Below, piece after piece: positions 1 to 6,932 of a DNA stretch of 64,000 nt. Made by a program: the position numbers and the translations under genes. Where the stretch lies: positions 1-64,000 of the forward strand of contig JAGAKR010000025.1 of the NCBI GenBank assembly GCA_017625535.1. Direction: 5' to 3'. Source of the DNA: Bacteroidales bacterium (GTDB lineage Bacteria > Bacteroidota > Bacteroidia > Bacteroidales > UBA932). Each line of letters begins with the position of its first letter. Position 1 is the stretch's first letter. The notes beneath the pieces were generated by a model. The model made no database searches, was not told the DNA's origin, and saw nothing but the letters and a program-made list of their open reading frames with translations.

Positions 1-189
1 CTGCCTATCTTAGCAGAATATCCGCTACTGCCTATCTTAGCAGAATCTCCGCTACTGCCTATCTGAGCAAAATCTCCGCTACTGCCTATCTTAGCAAAAT
101 CTCCGCTACTGCCTATCTTAGCAGAATATCCGCTACTGCCTATCTTAGCAGAATCTCCGCTACTGCCTATCTTAGCAGAATATCCATCA
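1..189 (-). repeat. 27-bp tandem repeat coding for nonapeptides
   Basis: Seven near-identical units of 27 bases, each nine codons in the minus-strand frame, encoding SG(Y/D/F)SA(K/Q)IGS variants. Units differ mainly at two positions (GGATAT versus GGAGAT; AAG versus CAG). There are no spacers, so this is a coding minisatellite and not CRISPR. The number of units beyond the left edge is unknown. Confidence 0.9.
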
Positions 190-578
190 TTATTATTTAC
201 GCCTTTCAGTTGTTTTGGCGAAGTCTTATCTATCAGCCACTCAATGCCCAGCTTGATAATATCCGCTAACTTCAACTCAGCTTTAATCTTGATTTTAGAG
301 GAGCATACCTTTGTTGTATTACTCTCTCTGTCTATATCACCGCTCTGCTCAACCTTGCAAAACCTTGATGTAAGCATATCGTAGTGGTCCCATACCTCCA
401 TCGGTGATTCACAGGCGTGAAAACCATTCTCACAACATCTTATCGGGCCATCTACTTCATATTCTTTGCCTACCTCAAACTGGTATCCTCTACATTTCAA
501 ATCCTTATCAAAACCTTTGTATGTCTCTCTCGGCTGTAGTTCCATAATGTTTTCTGGTGTGTGCTTTTCCATATTCAT
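1..578 (-). CDS. DUF7666-like repeat protein, C-terminal part outside window
   Basis: Start at 578 (a second ATG lies at 572); the frame is open to the window edge, so the protein is partial. The N-terminal part (YKGFDKDLKCRGYQFEVG, then CCENGFHACESPMEVWDHY) looks like the DUF7666 domain found in many Bacteroidales phage proteins; that name is from memory. From about residue 130 it turns into nonapeptide repeats of the type SG(Y/D)SAKIGS, typical of solenoid tails in this group. It is the last visible gene of the leftward early operon. Function unknown. Confidence 0.75.
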   Translation of the reverse strand, partial: MNMEKHTPENIMELQPRETYKGFDKDLKCRGYQFEVGKEYEVDGPIRCCENGFHACESPMEVWDHYDMLTSRFCKVEQSGDIDRESNTTKVCSSKIKIKAELKLADIIKLGIEWLIDKTSPKQLKGVNNNDGYSAKIGSSGDSAKIGSSGYSAKIGSSGDFAKIGSSGDFAQIGSSGDSAKIGSSGYSAKIG

Positions 579-579
579 A

Positions 580-873
580 CTATTCTGTTATAAATCCATT
601 TTTCTTTGCAATATCTTTCTCCATAAAGACCAGCTCTCCCTTGCCTATCTTTACCTTGATTATCTCCAGCTTCTTGCGCTTTATCTTTTCAAGTGAAACA
701 AACTTCGTAGTCCTCTCATCGTACCAGACTGGGATGGTCTCTTTCTTTGCTTCCAGCTCTTTGGCAACAGCCAAAGCAGCTTAAGCCTTCTGTTTATTGT
801 AGGTGTTTTCACCCTCTATTAAGTAAGTCAGTCCATTCTCCTTATCTCCTCGGAGTATCTTATTCTCTCGCAT
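580..873 (-). pseudogene. Small early phage protein interrupted by an in-frame TAA
   Basis: One reading frame runs from an ATG at 873 to a stop at 580-582 but is broken by TAA at 783-781. The upstream piece is 30 residues (starts MRENKILRGDKENGLTYL); the downstream piece is lysine-rich (AKELEAKKETIPVWYDERTT, ending AKKNGFITE). The two read as one natural protein of about 97 residues across the stop (NKQKA, stop, AALAVAKELEA). The downstream piece alone could start only at TTG 774. A point mutation, an assembly error or readthrough are all possible. Function unknown. Confidence 0.6.
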
Positions 874-878
874 ATCCT

Positions 879-1001
879 TTATTTTTCAACCCATTTAATC
901 AATAACTTATGGATGCAGAACATCCCGTCCAATAGTTTACAAGTTATCCACCATAGCGGATAGGTTAAAGTCATAATCAATAGGTAGATAATCGTTTTCA
1001 T
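879..1001 (-). CDS. Small single-pass membrane protein, 40 aa
   Basis: ATG at 1001 overlaps the stop of the upstream gene (TGATG), which supports translational coupling. The product begins MKTIIYLLIMTLTYPLWWIT, a hydrophobic segment, and ends with a basic tail (KLLIKWVEK). Unknown function; typical small membrane protein of a phage early operon. Confidence 0.6.
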   Translation of the reverse strand: MKTIIYLLIMTLTYPLWWITCKLLDGMFCIHKLLIKWVEK

Positions 1002-1174
1002 CAGTTTTTGAATTCCTCACACTCTATCTTCTCATTAAGCAGGAACCTGCTTCGTGAATAAATACATTCCCCCATTATAGGCTCACCTTTAATGGATAGG
1101 AACTCATCTTCTACTACGCAACAATATCTGCATTGCCGGTGTGTGTTATTGGGTTTAAGCACCTTCTTTGCCAT
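1001..1174 (-). CDS. Small cysteine-containing early phage protein, 57 aa
   Basis: Start chosen at ATG 1174, directly after the stop of the DnaC-like gene (1176-1178); a longer frame exists to 1249 but would lie inside that gene. The product (MAKKVLKPNNTHRQCRYCCV...) has CRYCC near residue 15 and two further cysteines (GEC, IEC), suggesting a small metal-binding fold. Unknown function. Confidence 0.6.
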   Translation of the reverse strand: MAKKVLKPNNTHRQCRYCCVVEDEFLSIKGEPIMGECIYSRSRFLLNEKIECEEFKN

Positions 1175-1175
1175 C

Positions 1176-1889
1176 TTACTTACGGAAACTTTCAAGCGAG
1201 TAAAACATCTTGGCATAGCTGTTAAGGCGGTCCATAATCCTGTCATCATACTTCTCCCTAAGTTTATCCATTGATTCCAGATTCGTACTCACTATGGTTA
1301 TCAACCCTCTTTCGTGTCTGTCATGCAGCAGCTTTGCCATAGGCTGTGTCTTGGTGCCAAAATCCTTAAACTCATCCTCATCCATTCCCAGATCATCTAT
1401 GAACAGAATCTTGCAGACAGACTGTTTCGGCTGATTGAACCTCTTAACCTTGGTCTCTCCGGTGTAGATATTCCACTTGTCCCCCTCATCCCTGAACTTG
1501 TAATAGTCACCCACATACTTGGCTGACATCTGCATTACATAGCCGTAGTAACTTGTGGAGTTCAGCAGAAGCCTCAATGCCGTTGCTATGGTGGTCTTTC
1601 CTATCCCAACAGACCCCCCGATAATCAGCCCTCTCTTGACAGATGAAGTGTTGCATATCCAGTTAGCTAAACCTTTGAATTTCAGCTCAAAAAAGGCCAT
1701 ATTGGAAGGCTCTTTACCCGTTAGCCTAATCACTTCTTCCCGATAGTGCCGCTTCAGGTGGTAGTACACTCCGTTAATCTTATCCGGACTAAAAATCGGA
1801 TTCAGAGGAGTAATGTCTGCTCTCATCTCTGAACTTTGAGAGGTCAGCAGACTGCCTATTGCTTGGGGCTGATGTCTGTCTTGTGCCAT
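1176..1889 (-). CDS. DnaC-like helicase loader ATPase
   Basis: An AAA+ ATPase of about 237 residues with Walker A GGSVGIGKTT (about residues 91-100) and Walker B ILFIDDLG (about 162-169), followed by a sensor-like segment STNLESM. This matches phage DnaC/DnaI-type loaders that place the host replicative helicase at the origin. It follows the DUF6291-like gene, the usual initiator-plus-loader order. The 1889 start overlaps the upstream gene by about 100 bases; a second ATG at 1826 gives 216 residues and a 38-base overlap and is at least as likely. Confidence 0.85.
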   Translation of the reverse strand: MAQDRHQPQAIGSLLTSQSSEMRADITPLNPIFSPDKINGVYYHLKRHYREEVIRLTGKEPSNMAFFELKFKGLANWICNTSSVKRGLIIGGSVGIGKTTIATALRLLLNSTSYYGYVMQMSAKYVGDYYKFRDEGDKWNIYTGETKVKRFNQPKQSVCKILFIDDLGMDEDEFKDFGTKTQPMAKLLHDRHERGLITIVSTNLESMDKLREKYDDRIMDRLNSYAKMFYSLESFRK

Positions 1890-2514
1890 TGCGGTTGATT
1901 ATTTCGTTGTTCCAACATTCGCCATTAAGGTAGGTCAGTGGATTCTTGCGATACTGCTCATCCGGAGTACTTGCCACATAGGCCGGCAAGGTTTCAAAGA
2001 TTTTAGCCTTGTCTGTTTTAGACAGCTTCTTGAACTTGGCCTCACATCTCTTGCGGTCCTGCTTCTTGTTGTACAGGTTCCAGAATTTTTCAAACTCCGC
2101 ATCTGCAAGAGAGGGAGAGGGTAAGGGAGAGAGAGAGTTATTGTTATTTTCTAGATTAAGATTATTATCTAGAATATTATCTATATTCTCTCTTACGCAT
2201 TTTTCCGTAGTTTCGCTTTGGTTTTGATTTGGTTTCTGTTCGGTTTCTGTTCGGTTATTTTTCGGTTCTGTTTCGGTTTTATTTAGGTTTTTAGGTCTTC
2301 CACCTCTCTTCCCGTTCTCAAATCTGGTTATATCATTGTGAAGGAGAGGTTTAACTAGTGTGAATATGCTGCGAGCTATAGGCTTCAGTTGCTCAGTTTC
2401 CTTACCGTATAGACCATACTCCATTATGGCCGTGTAGATCTCACCCTGAACATCTCTCGGCAAATCTCTGATAGCCTCGTAGATACTTCTGTAAAAAATA
2501 AAACTGTTCCTCAT
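1789..2514 (-). CDS. DUF6291-like phage replication protein with origin-like repeats
   Basis: A protein of 241 residues. The N-terminal domain (MRNSFIFYRSIYEAIRDLP, then a basic FENGKRGGRPK near residue 68) matches the DUF6291 type found next to DnaC-like loaders. A polar low-complexity linker rich in T, E, N and Q (about residues 76-105) is followed by a helical C-terminal domain (FWNLYNKK, NPLTYLNGECW), like the C-terminal part of DnaD/O-type initiators. The linker DNA carries 11-bp iterons, as in lambda O where the origin lies inside the initiator gene. The initiator role is inferred. Confidence 0.7.
   Translation of the reverse strand: MRNSFIFYRSIYEAIRDLPRDVQGEIYTAIMEYGLYGKETEQLKPIARSIFTLVKPLLHNDITRFENGKRGGRPKNLNKTETEPKNNRTETEQKPNQNQSETTEKCVRENIDNILDNNLNLENNNNSLSPLPSPSLADAEFEKFWNLYNKKQDRKRCEAKFKKLSKTDKAKIFETLPAYVASTPDEQYRKNPLTYLNGECWNNEIINRNGTRQTSAPSNRQSADLSKFRDESRHYSSESDF
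2217..2289. other. Candidate phage replication origin: seven 11-bp-spaced iterons
   Basis: Seven heptamers begin at 2217, 2228, 2239, 2250, 2261, 2272 and 2283: TTTGGTT twice, TTCGGTT four times and TTAGGTT once. The spacing is exactly 11 bases, one helical turn and not a multiple of three, so selection on the protein does not explain it. Next to it (about 2130-2200) lies A+T-rich DNA with two TCTAGA sites (2150-2155 and 2168-2173). The position inside the initiator candidate resembles the lambda O origin. Confidence 0.65.
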
Positions 2515-2524
2515 ATCTCCTCCT

Positions 2525-2749
2525 CTATATCCAGTATTCTTTAACCCTCTTCTTGTTCGCCAGTGTTATGAACTGGTCCTTAATCACTATGCCGACCTTC
2601 TTGATGTCGTGGATACGGCTTGGCAATCTCATACATCCGAACAGCTCTAAAGCTGCAAGCTGTGTCAATCTCTTACCACTCTTCAGATAAGCAAAGATGG
2701 CTCTGTTCTGGCTGTCAGTAGTCGGTTGGTTAGGGTTGTAATTTTTCAT
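2525..2749 (-). CDS. Helix-turn-helix phage protein (HTH_39-like)
   Basis: Start set at ATG 2749, which overlaps the stop of the upstream gene (ATGA). The 74-residue product has MKNYNPNQPTTDSQNRAIF, then AALELFGCMRLPSRIHDIKK, a compact winged-helix segment seen in many Bacteroidales phage proteins, and a C-terminal KRVKEYW. It probably binds DNA; target unknown. A longer frame to 2773 runs into the upstream gene and is less likely. Confidence 0.7.
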   Translation of the reverse strand: MKNYNPNQPTTDSQNRAIFAYLKSGKRLTQLAALELFGCMRLPSRIHDIKKVGIVIKDQFITLANKKRVKEYWI

Positions 2750-3018
2750 TGCTGTAAAGGTTTGTATGAACAAGTGGTATCCATCACATGAAGCAGCCTT
2801 CTTTCGGATACTATAAGGCCCTTATTCCTGAGCTTTGCAAGTGCGTGTCTGACCTGCCCTACTGTAACCTCTTCCTTCATGTGATTGATGAGGTCCAGCC
2901 TTACATCCATAACCGGTGCCGTATACCACTCAACTTCTGCTGTCTTTAGTTTGATAAGCTGCAGAAGGCTGTCTGCAATCTTGTCGGCTCTGTTGAATCT
3001 CTCTGTGTCTTTAATCAT
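2746..3018 (-). CDS. Small winged-helix-like phage protein, 90 aa
   Basis: Helical protein with a segment VTVGQVRHALAKLRNKGLIV (about residues 51-70) that reads as a winged helix: helix, turn, recognition-like helix, then a beta turn. Overlaps the gene upstream by 8 bases and the gene downstream by 4, so it is part of the compact early operon. Function unknown; a DNA-binding regulator or replication accessory are options. Confidence 0.6.
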   Translation of the reverse strand: MIKDTERFNRADKIADSLLQLIKLKTAEVEWYTAPVMDVRLDLINHMKEEVTVGQVRHALAKLRNKGLIVSERRLLHVMDTTCSYKPLQQ

Positions 3019-3460
3019 GGCTATACATAAATTCTTTATTTTTCTCTATCTCCATTTCCATTTCTTGGAAGTAGTAACTTTCATTGGGGGCAGGGATATA
3101 TACCGGACAGGCCTCATTCATTGCAGACCAGTTGCGGAACCTCTCAATGGATTGTGTCATCTGTTCGGTATCCAGCTCATAGGTGTGTCTGATATAGGTG
3201 TATTCCCTTCCATACGCCTCTTTGCTGCATTGGTAGAGGTCTTTGTTTATATCCTTGTATATAGCCTCTGCCTCTTCTTTGGTGTAACCTGTCTGAGTGC
3301 CCCAATAGGCAAGGATAAGCCACAGATAAGCATTCTGTTTGAGACTTCGCTGTGGCTTCCTCTCACCCATCTGTACAACCTTCCCCTTTTCGGCAAGTTT
3401 GTTTGCCCTGAGAAGAAACTGCTGTTTTTCCAAAGGATTGGAAGTGTTGTATGTTTTCAT
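3011..3460 (-). CDS. NinB-like recombination-associated protein
   Basis: 149 residues. The block KPQRSLKQNAYLWLILAYWG (about residues 35-54) followed by a charged helix and LDTEQMTQSIERFRNWS fits the NinB/YbcN-like family as it appears in Bacteroidales phages (conserved SLxQNAYLW). In lambda, NinB belongs to recombination functions and binds single-stranded DNA. The neighbours (SSB-like, exonuclease, Sak4-like) agree. The family call is by motif only. Confidence 0.6.
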   Translation of the reverse strand: MKTYNTSNPLEKQQFLLRANKLAEKGKVVQMGERKPQRSLKQNAYLWLILAYWGTQTGYTKEEAEAIYKDINKDLYQCSKEAYGREYTYIRHTYELDTEQMTQSIERFRNWSAMNEACPVYIPAPNESYYFQEMEMEIEKNKEFMYSHD

Positions 3461-3470
3461 AGATTATCTT

Positions 3471-3869
3471 TTAAAAGAATGGAAGATCATCTGCCTGCGC
3501 CGGTTCTGCCGGTGCTGCTGTGGCAACCTCATAAACCTCCAGAGGTTTCTCCTTCTTCTCCATTGGCTTTACACTGCCAAGGATGGGCTGCAACCTCTTT
3601 TCTTCTTCACTCATCTTCTCAACCACCTCTTTAGGTGAGGATTGCTTGAGAAGGTGTGTCTGGCCGTTCTTCAACTTGTCGGATTCCCAAGCTACCATAT
3701 TGAGATACATTTCATTATTGCTGTCTATTGATAGGTTGTTGAGCTTGATGGGAATCGCAAGGCAGTCTATACTGTTGCCGTTGCGGTCCTTCAATGCTAT
3801 TCTGCCCACTCTGTTCAATCTGGTGAGCTGTACACTCACCAAAAGGTTCTTTTTGCTATTCTGTTCCAT
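3471..3869 (-). CDS. Single-stranded DNA-binding-like protein with acidic tail
   Basis: 132 residues. The N-terminal part (LLVSVQLTRLNRVGRIALKD) is beta-rich with conserved-looking hydrophobics, and the protein ends in DDLPFF, which closely matches the acidic amphipathic tip of SSB proteins used to recruit partners. A proline/alanine linker precedes the tip. Lying between the NinB-like and exonuclease genes, it likely coats single strands during phage recombination or replication. The fold is inferred; the tail is seen. Confidence 0.65.
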   Translation of the reverse strand: MEQNSKKNLLVSVQLTRLNRVGRIALKDRNGNSIDCLAIPIKLNNLSIDSNNEMYLNMVAWESDKLKNGQTHLLKQSSPKEVVEKMSEEEKRLQPILGSVKPMEKKEKPLEVYEVATAAPAEPAQADDLPFF

Positions 3870-4659
3870 TATTGAAAATCTTTTTATCTGTTATTAACTC
3901 TCTGTTTGCATTGATAAATTCTATCAGCCTCTCACAATGCTCTGTCAACTGAGGGGTATGGATATGTGGTATGAAATTGTAGCATTCAGCAAAGAAGTCA
4001 TATTTATCCAGGCTTTTGCCAAATACTACCACATCATACTCAAATGAGGTCACATCAGAACCCATCTGCTGTAAGCAATATGGATAAACATAATGTTGCC
4101 AGTGTCTTCGGAATTTGAAGGCTGAATAACTGCCTGTTGTCTTGATGTCATGTATTTTTGTAGGCATCAGTTCATCTATATATCCATACAATTTTACATT
4201 GCCATATTTTGTAGGCAGAACAGCCTCGCAATAATACTGAGGTATTGCCCCTTTGAAACATTCTGCCATATCCCTGCACATCTCAATTGGGAAAACGAAC
4301 TCCCTCTCTTTATATTCCGCTTTCAAGGCCACCACAAGGTTGTTTTCATTCATTACCTTGCTGACCTTCATCTTGTCGGTATTGCGGTTCTCTATGAGGC
4401 AGTCAACTATTTCATTGTAGGCTGTGCCACGATCTGCCGCTTCACTGTCAAAAGGAACTCTGTTGATTCTGTCTATCAGCTCCTGCTTGCATTGCTCGGC
4501 ATACTCTGTTATGGAAAGTTTGGGGTCGGGTGAACCGCCCCAGAACTTTTCCCAAGTTGTGTCAGAGTCCAGATAGCTCTGGAAGCTGTCAAGCAGGGTT
4601 GCATAGAAGTTATATGCTATATCACACATATTGCGCTGTTGTTTTGTCAAAGGATACAT
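3856..4659 (-). CDS. PD-(D/E)XK exonuclease (RecB/YqaJ-like)
   Basis: 267 residues. The motif YGYIDELMPTKIHDIKTTGS (about residues 158-177) supplies the metal-binding Asp and the D-x-K of a PD-(D/E)XK nuclease; it is followed by a conserved KFRRHWQHYVYPYCL helix. With the Sak4-like gene upstream (38-base overlap) and the SSB-like gene downstream it forms a three-gene recombination set. Expected role: resection of double-stranded ends. Polarity cannot be read from sequence. Confidence 0.75.
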   Translation of the reverse strand: MYPLTKQQRNMCDIAYNFYATLLDSFQSYLDSDTTWEKFWGGSPDPKLSITEYAEQCKQELIDRINRVPFDSEAADRGTAYNEIVDCLIENRNTDKMKVSKVMNENNLVVALKAEYKEREFVFPIEMCRDMAECFKGAIPQYYCEAVLPTKYGNVKLYGYIDELMPTKIHDIKTTGSYSAFKFRRHWQHYVYPYCLQQMGSDVTSFEYDVVVFGKSLDKYDFFAECYNFIPHIHTPQLTEHCERLIEFINANRELITDKKIFNNGTE

Positions 4660-5554
4660 TCAGTTGCTTTGCTCTGGCTGAGATAAGATATTTTGCCTTC
4701 TCTCTTGAAGAGCCTACATGAAGGAAATCCCTCATCTGTAATACACAGCCATTGAGGTCCTGTGCATCCTTACAGTTGTTCACTATGGCTTCAATCTGTG
4801 CCACCGCTCTGCTGTATGCCTCTGCATCCTCTTTGGCTTTGCTGAACCTCGCTGTGTAGGCATCTATCACATACCTGCTGATAAAGGTGTTTTCAAGTGC
4901 GTTGCCCTTGTCATCCACCACTACAGGCAGCTTGATTGCCGAAGGCAGGTTGCAAGTGTTCTTGCCATCGTTGCGGTCTGTAGGGTCAAAGGTTATAACC
5001 CTATCCTTGCCGTTGGCCTCAAGGTAACCTACAATGTCAAGCTCAGTAACCAGAGCATCATAGTTGCTGCCACCGAACAGAGGCACATACTTGAAGTTGT
5101 CACCCTCTTGCTGTGTCTGTCTGTGGGCTACAAATACAAGGTGTTTGCCCAACATATTGACCTTACGGCAGAAGGCTGTGAACTCACACTTGCGCTCACC
5201 ATAACCCTGCAATGTCAGTGAGCCGTTGGCTTTGCCCATCTTGGGGGTTTTGGCAATGATATACTCAGCCATATAGTCAAGCAGCTTGCCGCCTGTGTCT
5301 ATAATGATGGTCTCATAGTCGGACAAATCCTCTTTAAGAACATCCAGAACATCCTGGTATGATGTCACCTGCACAATACCGGCATCCCCAAGATGGTTGT
5401 AATGTACCCTGTGGATACCGTTGTCGCAGTCAATAATCAGAGGTTTTGGAGAAGAAAGGGCAAGGGTGGATTTACCTGTACCGGCCTGCCCGTAGATAAG
5501 CATCTTAGCTTTAGGTTGGAACACCAGTTCCATCTTTTTCTTAATGATACCCAT
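4622..5554 (-). CDS. Sak4-like RecA-fold ATPase (AAA_24)
   Basis: 310 residues. Walker A YGQAGTGKST (about residues 21-30), a short strand LIIDCDNGIHR, and Walker B ETIIIDTGGKLLDYM (about 80-94) followed by FVAHRQTQQEGD. This is the reduced RecA core of the Sak4 single-strand annealing family, common in phage recombination modules with an exonuclease and an SSB. It would anneal or pair single strands during replication and repair. Confidence 0.8.
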   Translation of the reverse strand: MGIIKKKMELVFQPKAKMLIYGQAGTGKSTLALSSPKPLIIDCDNGIHRVHYNHLGDAGIVQVTSYQDVLDVLKEDLSDYETIIIDTGGKLLDYMAEYIIAKTPKMGKANGSLTLQGYGERKCEFTAFCRKVNMLGKHLVFVAHRQTQQEGDNFKYVPLFGGSNYDALVTELDIVGYLEANGKDRVITFDPTDRNDGKNTCNLPSAIKLPVVVDDKGNALENTFISRYVIDAYTARFSKAKEDAEAYSRAVAQIEAIVNNCKDAQDLNGCVLQMRDFLHVGSSREKAKYLISARAKQLNVSFDKTTAQYV

Positions 5555-5588
5555 AATTGGAAAGTATTAGATTTATAATAGAAATGTA

Positions 5589-5852
5589 TTAGAATAAAAC
5601 TGCCTGCAGGCCATTGGTTACTGATGCTGTAATGTAGAACCCGGCATTACCGAAGAGTGTTGATACAGCGTTCAGCTTGCTTATCTCTGAGCCTATGAAT
5701 GATGCAGAGGTTGAAGTGACATATACACTACTGTTAAACCTCTCTATCTTGCATTCAGGGAAAAGGGCTGTGAGTGCGCCAATCATCTGATTGTACCTCT
5801 CTTCTTTCTTGATCTGCTCTTCTGTGAGAGCCTTGTTTTCAGTCTCGTTCAT
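5589..5852 (-). CDS. Unknown early phage protein, 87 aa
   Basis: Charged N-terminus (MNETENKALTEEQIKKEERY) followed by a beta-rich half (NSSVYVTSTSASFIGSEISK). No recognised domain. It is the first gene of the recombination block and precedes the Sak4-like gene by 34 bases. A preceding 200-base gap holds a tRNA-like segment. Confidence 0.5.
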   Translation of the reverse strand: MNETENKALTEEQIKKEERYNQMIGALTALFPECKIERFNSSVYVTSTSASFIGSEISKLNAVSTLFGNAGFYITASVTNGLQAVLF

Positions 5853-5896
5853 TTTGGATAAATTTTAGAAATTAGAAATTAAGTTTATTGGAAAGT

Positions 5897-5974
5897 GGTG
5901 GGGTATGGAGGAATCGGACCTCCACTGCTCTGAGCCTCACGGCTGAGAGGTCGGCATCTATTCTACAGTTATGC
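5897..5974 (-). ncRNA. tRNA-like 3' half, probably degenerate
   Basis: On the minus strand there is a good T arm (GGAGG, loop TCCGATT, CCTCC) followed by ATACCCC and ACC, plus a D-arm-like hairpin GCAT...ATGC at 5973-5953. Between them is a hairpin CTCT-C-AGCC-GTGA-GGCT-C-AGAG instead of a standard 7-base anticodon loop. No matching 5' acceptor strand lies at the right distance; a GGGGTA about 80 bases further upstream is the only complement. It may be a tRNA relic or another structured RNA. Confidence 0.35.
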
Positions 5975-6056
5975 ACAAATTCAAAAAATTACACTTAAAA
6001 TTCCTTATGAAAACAAACTTTTGGCTGAAAAAGAACTAACCAGCCTACCCCTTGGT

Positions 6057-6078
6057 TATCCCCTCACAGCAGGGGATA
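6057..6078 (-). terminator. Strong hairpin downstream of the 52-aa gene
   Basis: Perfect 8-bp stem TATCCCCT/AGGGGATA with a 6-base loop. It follows the stop of the small membrane gene but lacks a U tract on the minus strand, so it may be a processing or stabilising element and not a true intrinsic terminator. Confidence 0.35.
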
Positions 6079-6132
6079 GATAAACAACTAAATAACTTAT
6101 ATCAGAGTACTGCCCGGCTGTGCGGGTTGTGT

Positions 6133-6291
6133 CTAAACTATCTCTCTGGATCTGTAGAAATCCCTGCCCATATAGGCCAGAATACCGGCTATCACAGCAC
6201 CGATGAATGAAAGGTTTATCACTGCTGCCACTATTGCTATGAAAGCGAATATGTAACATATAGCTGCCGAAATTATTGCACTTGATTTCAT
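6133..6291 (-). CDS. Small membrane protein, 52 aa
   Basis: ATG at 6291 overlaps the stop of the gene upstream (TAATG). The product has two hydrophobic stretches (AIISAAICYIFAFIAIVAAV and FIGAVIAGILAYM) and a basic end (RDFYRSREIV), so a two-pass inner-membrane protein is likely. Function unknown. The overlapping 86-codon frame in this area is rejected. Confidence 0.65.
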   Translation of the reverse strand: MKSSAIISAAICYIFAFIAIVAAVINLSFIGAVIAGILAYMGRDFYRSREIV

Positions 6292-6611
6292 TATATTGCG
6301 TATGTATAAGATTCAACTTGATTTGTTATATCCCTCTCTACAGGGTTGTCATTATCACTGTCAAAGAACCATGCTATGATGCTAACCGGCCTGTTGGTTA
6401 CCTTGCCGGTCCATGATGGCGGTATCATATAATTGCCTTTGTCATAGGTGCCGTTATGTTCACTCTTCACCTCTACATCTATCTCAATCCTCTCATCCTC
6501 ATCCCTGAGTATAGTGGTGTTTGTGCCGCTCTCAAGGTCACCAGAGTATATGTAGCTCTGTGCAAGGTCTATTGCCTTGTCAAGCCTTGCTGCACTGATT
6601 ATATTGCTCAT
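6291..6611 (-). CDS. Unknown early phage protein, 106 aa
   Basis: Acidic, beta-rich protein with DEDERIEIDVEVKSEHNG in the middle and WFFDSDNDNPVERDIT near the end; no known domain recognised. It overlaps the HTH gene upstream by 4 bases (ATGA) and the small membrane gene downstream by 1 base, so it is translationally coupled in the early operon. Confidence 0.6.
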   Translation of the reverse strand: MSNIISAARLDKAIDLAQSYIYSGDLESGTNTTILRDEDERIEIDVEVKSEHNGTYDKGNYMIPPSWTGKVTNRPVSIIAWFFDSDNDNPVERDITNQVESYTYAI

Positions 6612-6928
6612 ACCGCTTTACTTTTGATTGCTAAAATTTGTGATTTCTTGAACCTTATTGAGCCGTTATCCAGCTTTACAACCTGCAACAGGTTGCTGTC
6701 CCTCATCCTCATTACCGTTTGGGGACTCACGCCCAACAGCCTTGCAGCCTCACTCTGCTTTAAAAGAGGCTCTGTAGCTGCCTTGTACTTCTTGTACTCT
6801 CTGGCTTCGTTCTCAGATAGTATCATACCCGCTGACTTCAACTCTTTCATCAGCTCTTCTTTGGCTATCTGGGCAATCTTCGCTGCAAATGCGTGCAGCT
6901 CATTGCCTGTGATTGTTATTGTATCCAT
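6608..6928 (-). CDS. Excisionase/MerR-like helix-turn-helix protein
   Basis: Start set at ATG 6928 (MDTITITGNELHAFAAKIAQ), just after a TAG at 6935-6933; a longer frame to 6976 overlaps another coding frame. A coiled N-terminal half is followed by KQSEAARLLGVSPQTVMRMR (about residues 57-76), a HTH_17-type domain as in excisionases. As an early gene next to the main promoter it may act in excision or regulation. Confidence 0.75.
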   Translation of the reverse strand: MDTITITGNELHAFAAKIAQIAKEELMKELKSAGMILSENEAREYKKYKAATEPLLKQSEAARLLGVSPQTVMRMRDSNLLQVVKLDNGSIRFKKSQILAIKSKAV

Positions 6929-6932
6929 AACC

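Noticed and set aside
1-189. Regular repeats that could suggest CRISPR
   Set aside because: The 27-base units are contiguous without spacers and keep one coding frame; they are protein repeats.
6056-6316. 86-codon leftward frame
   Set aside because: Its peptide lacks protein-like character, while another frame in the same place codes a coupled two-pass membrane protein (6133-6291).
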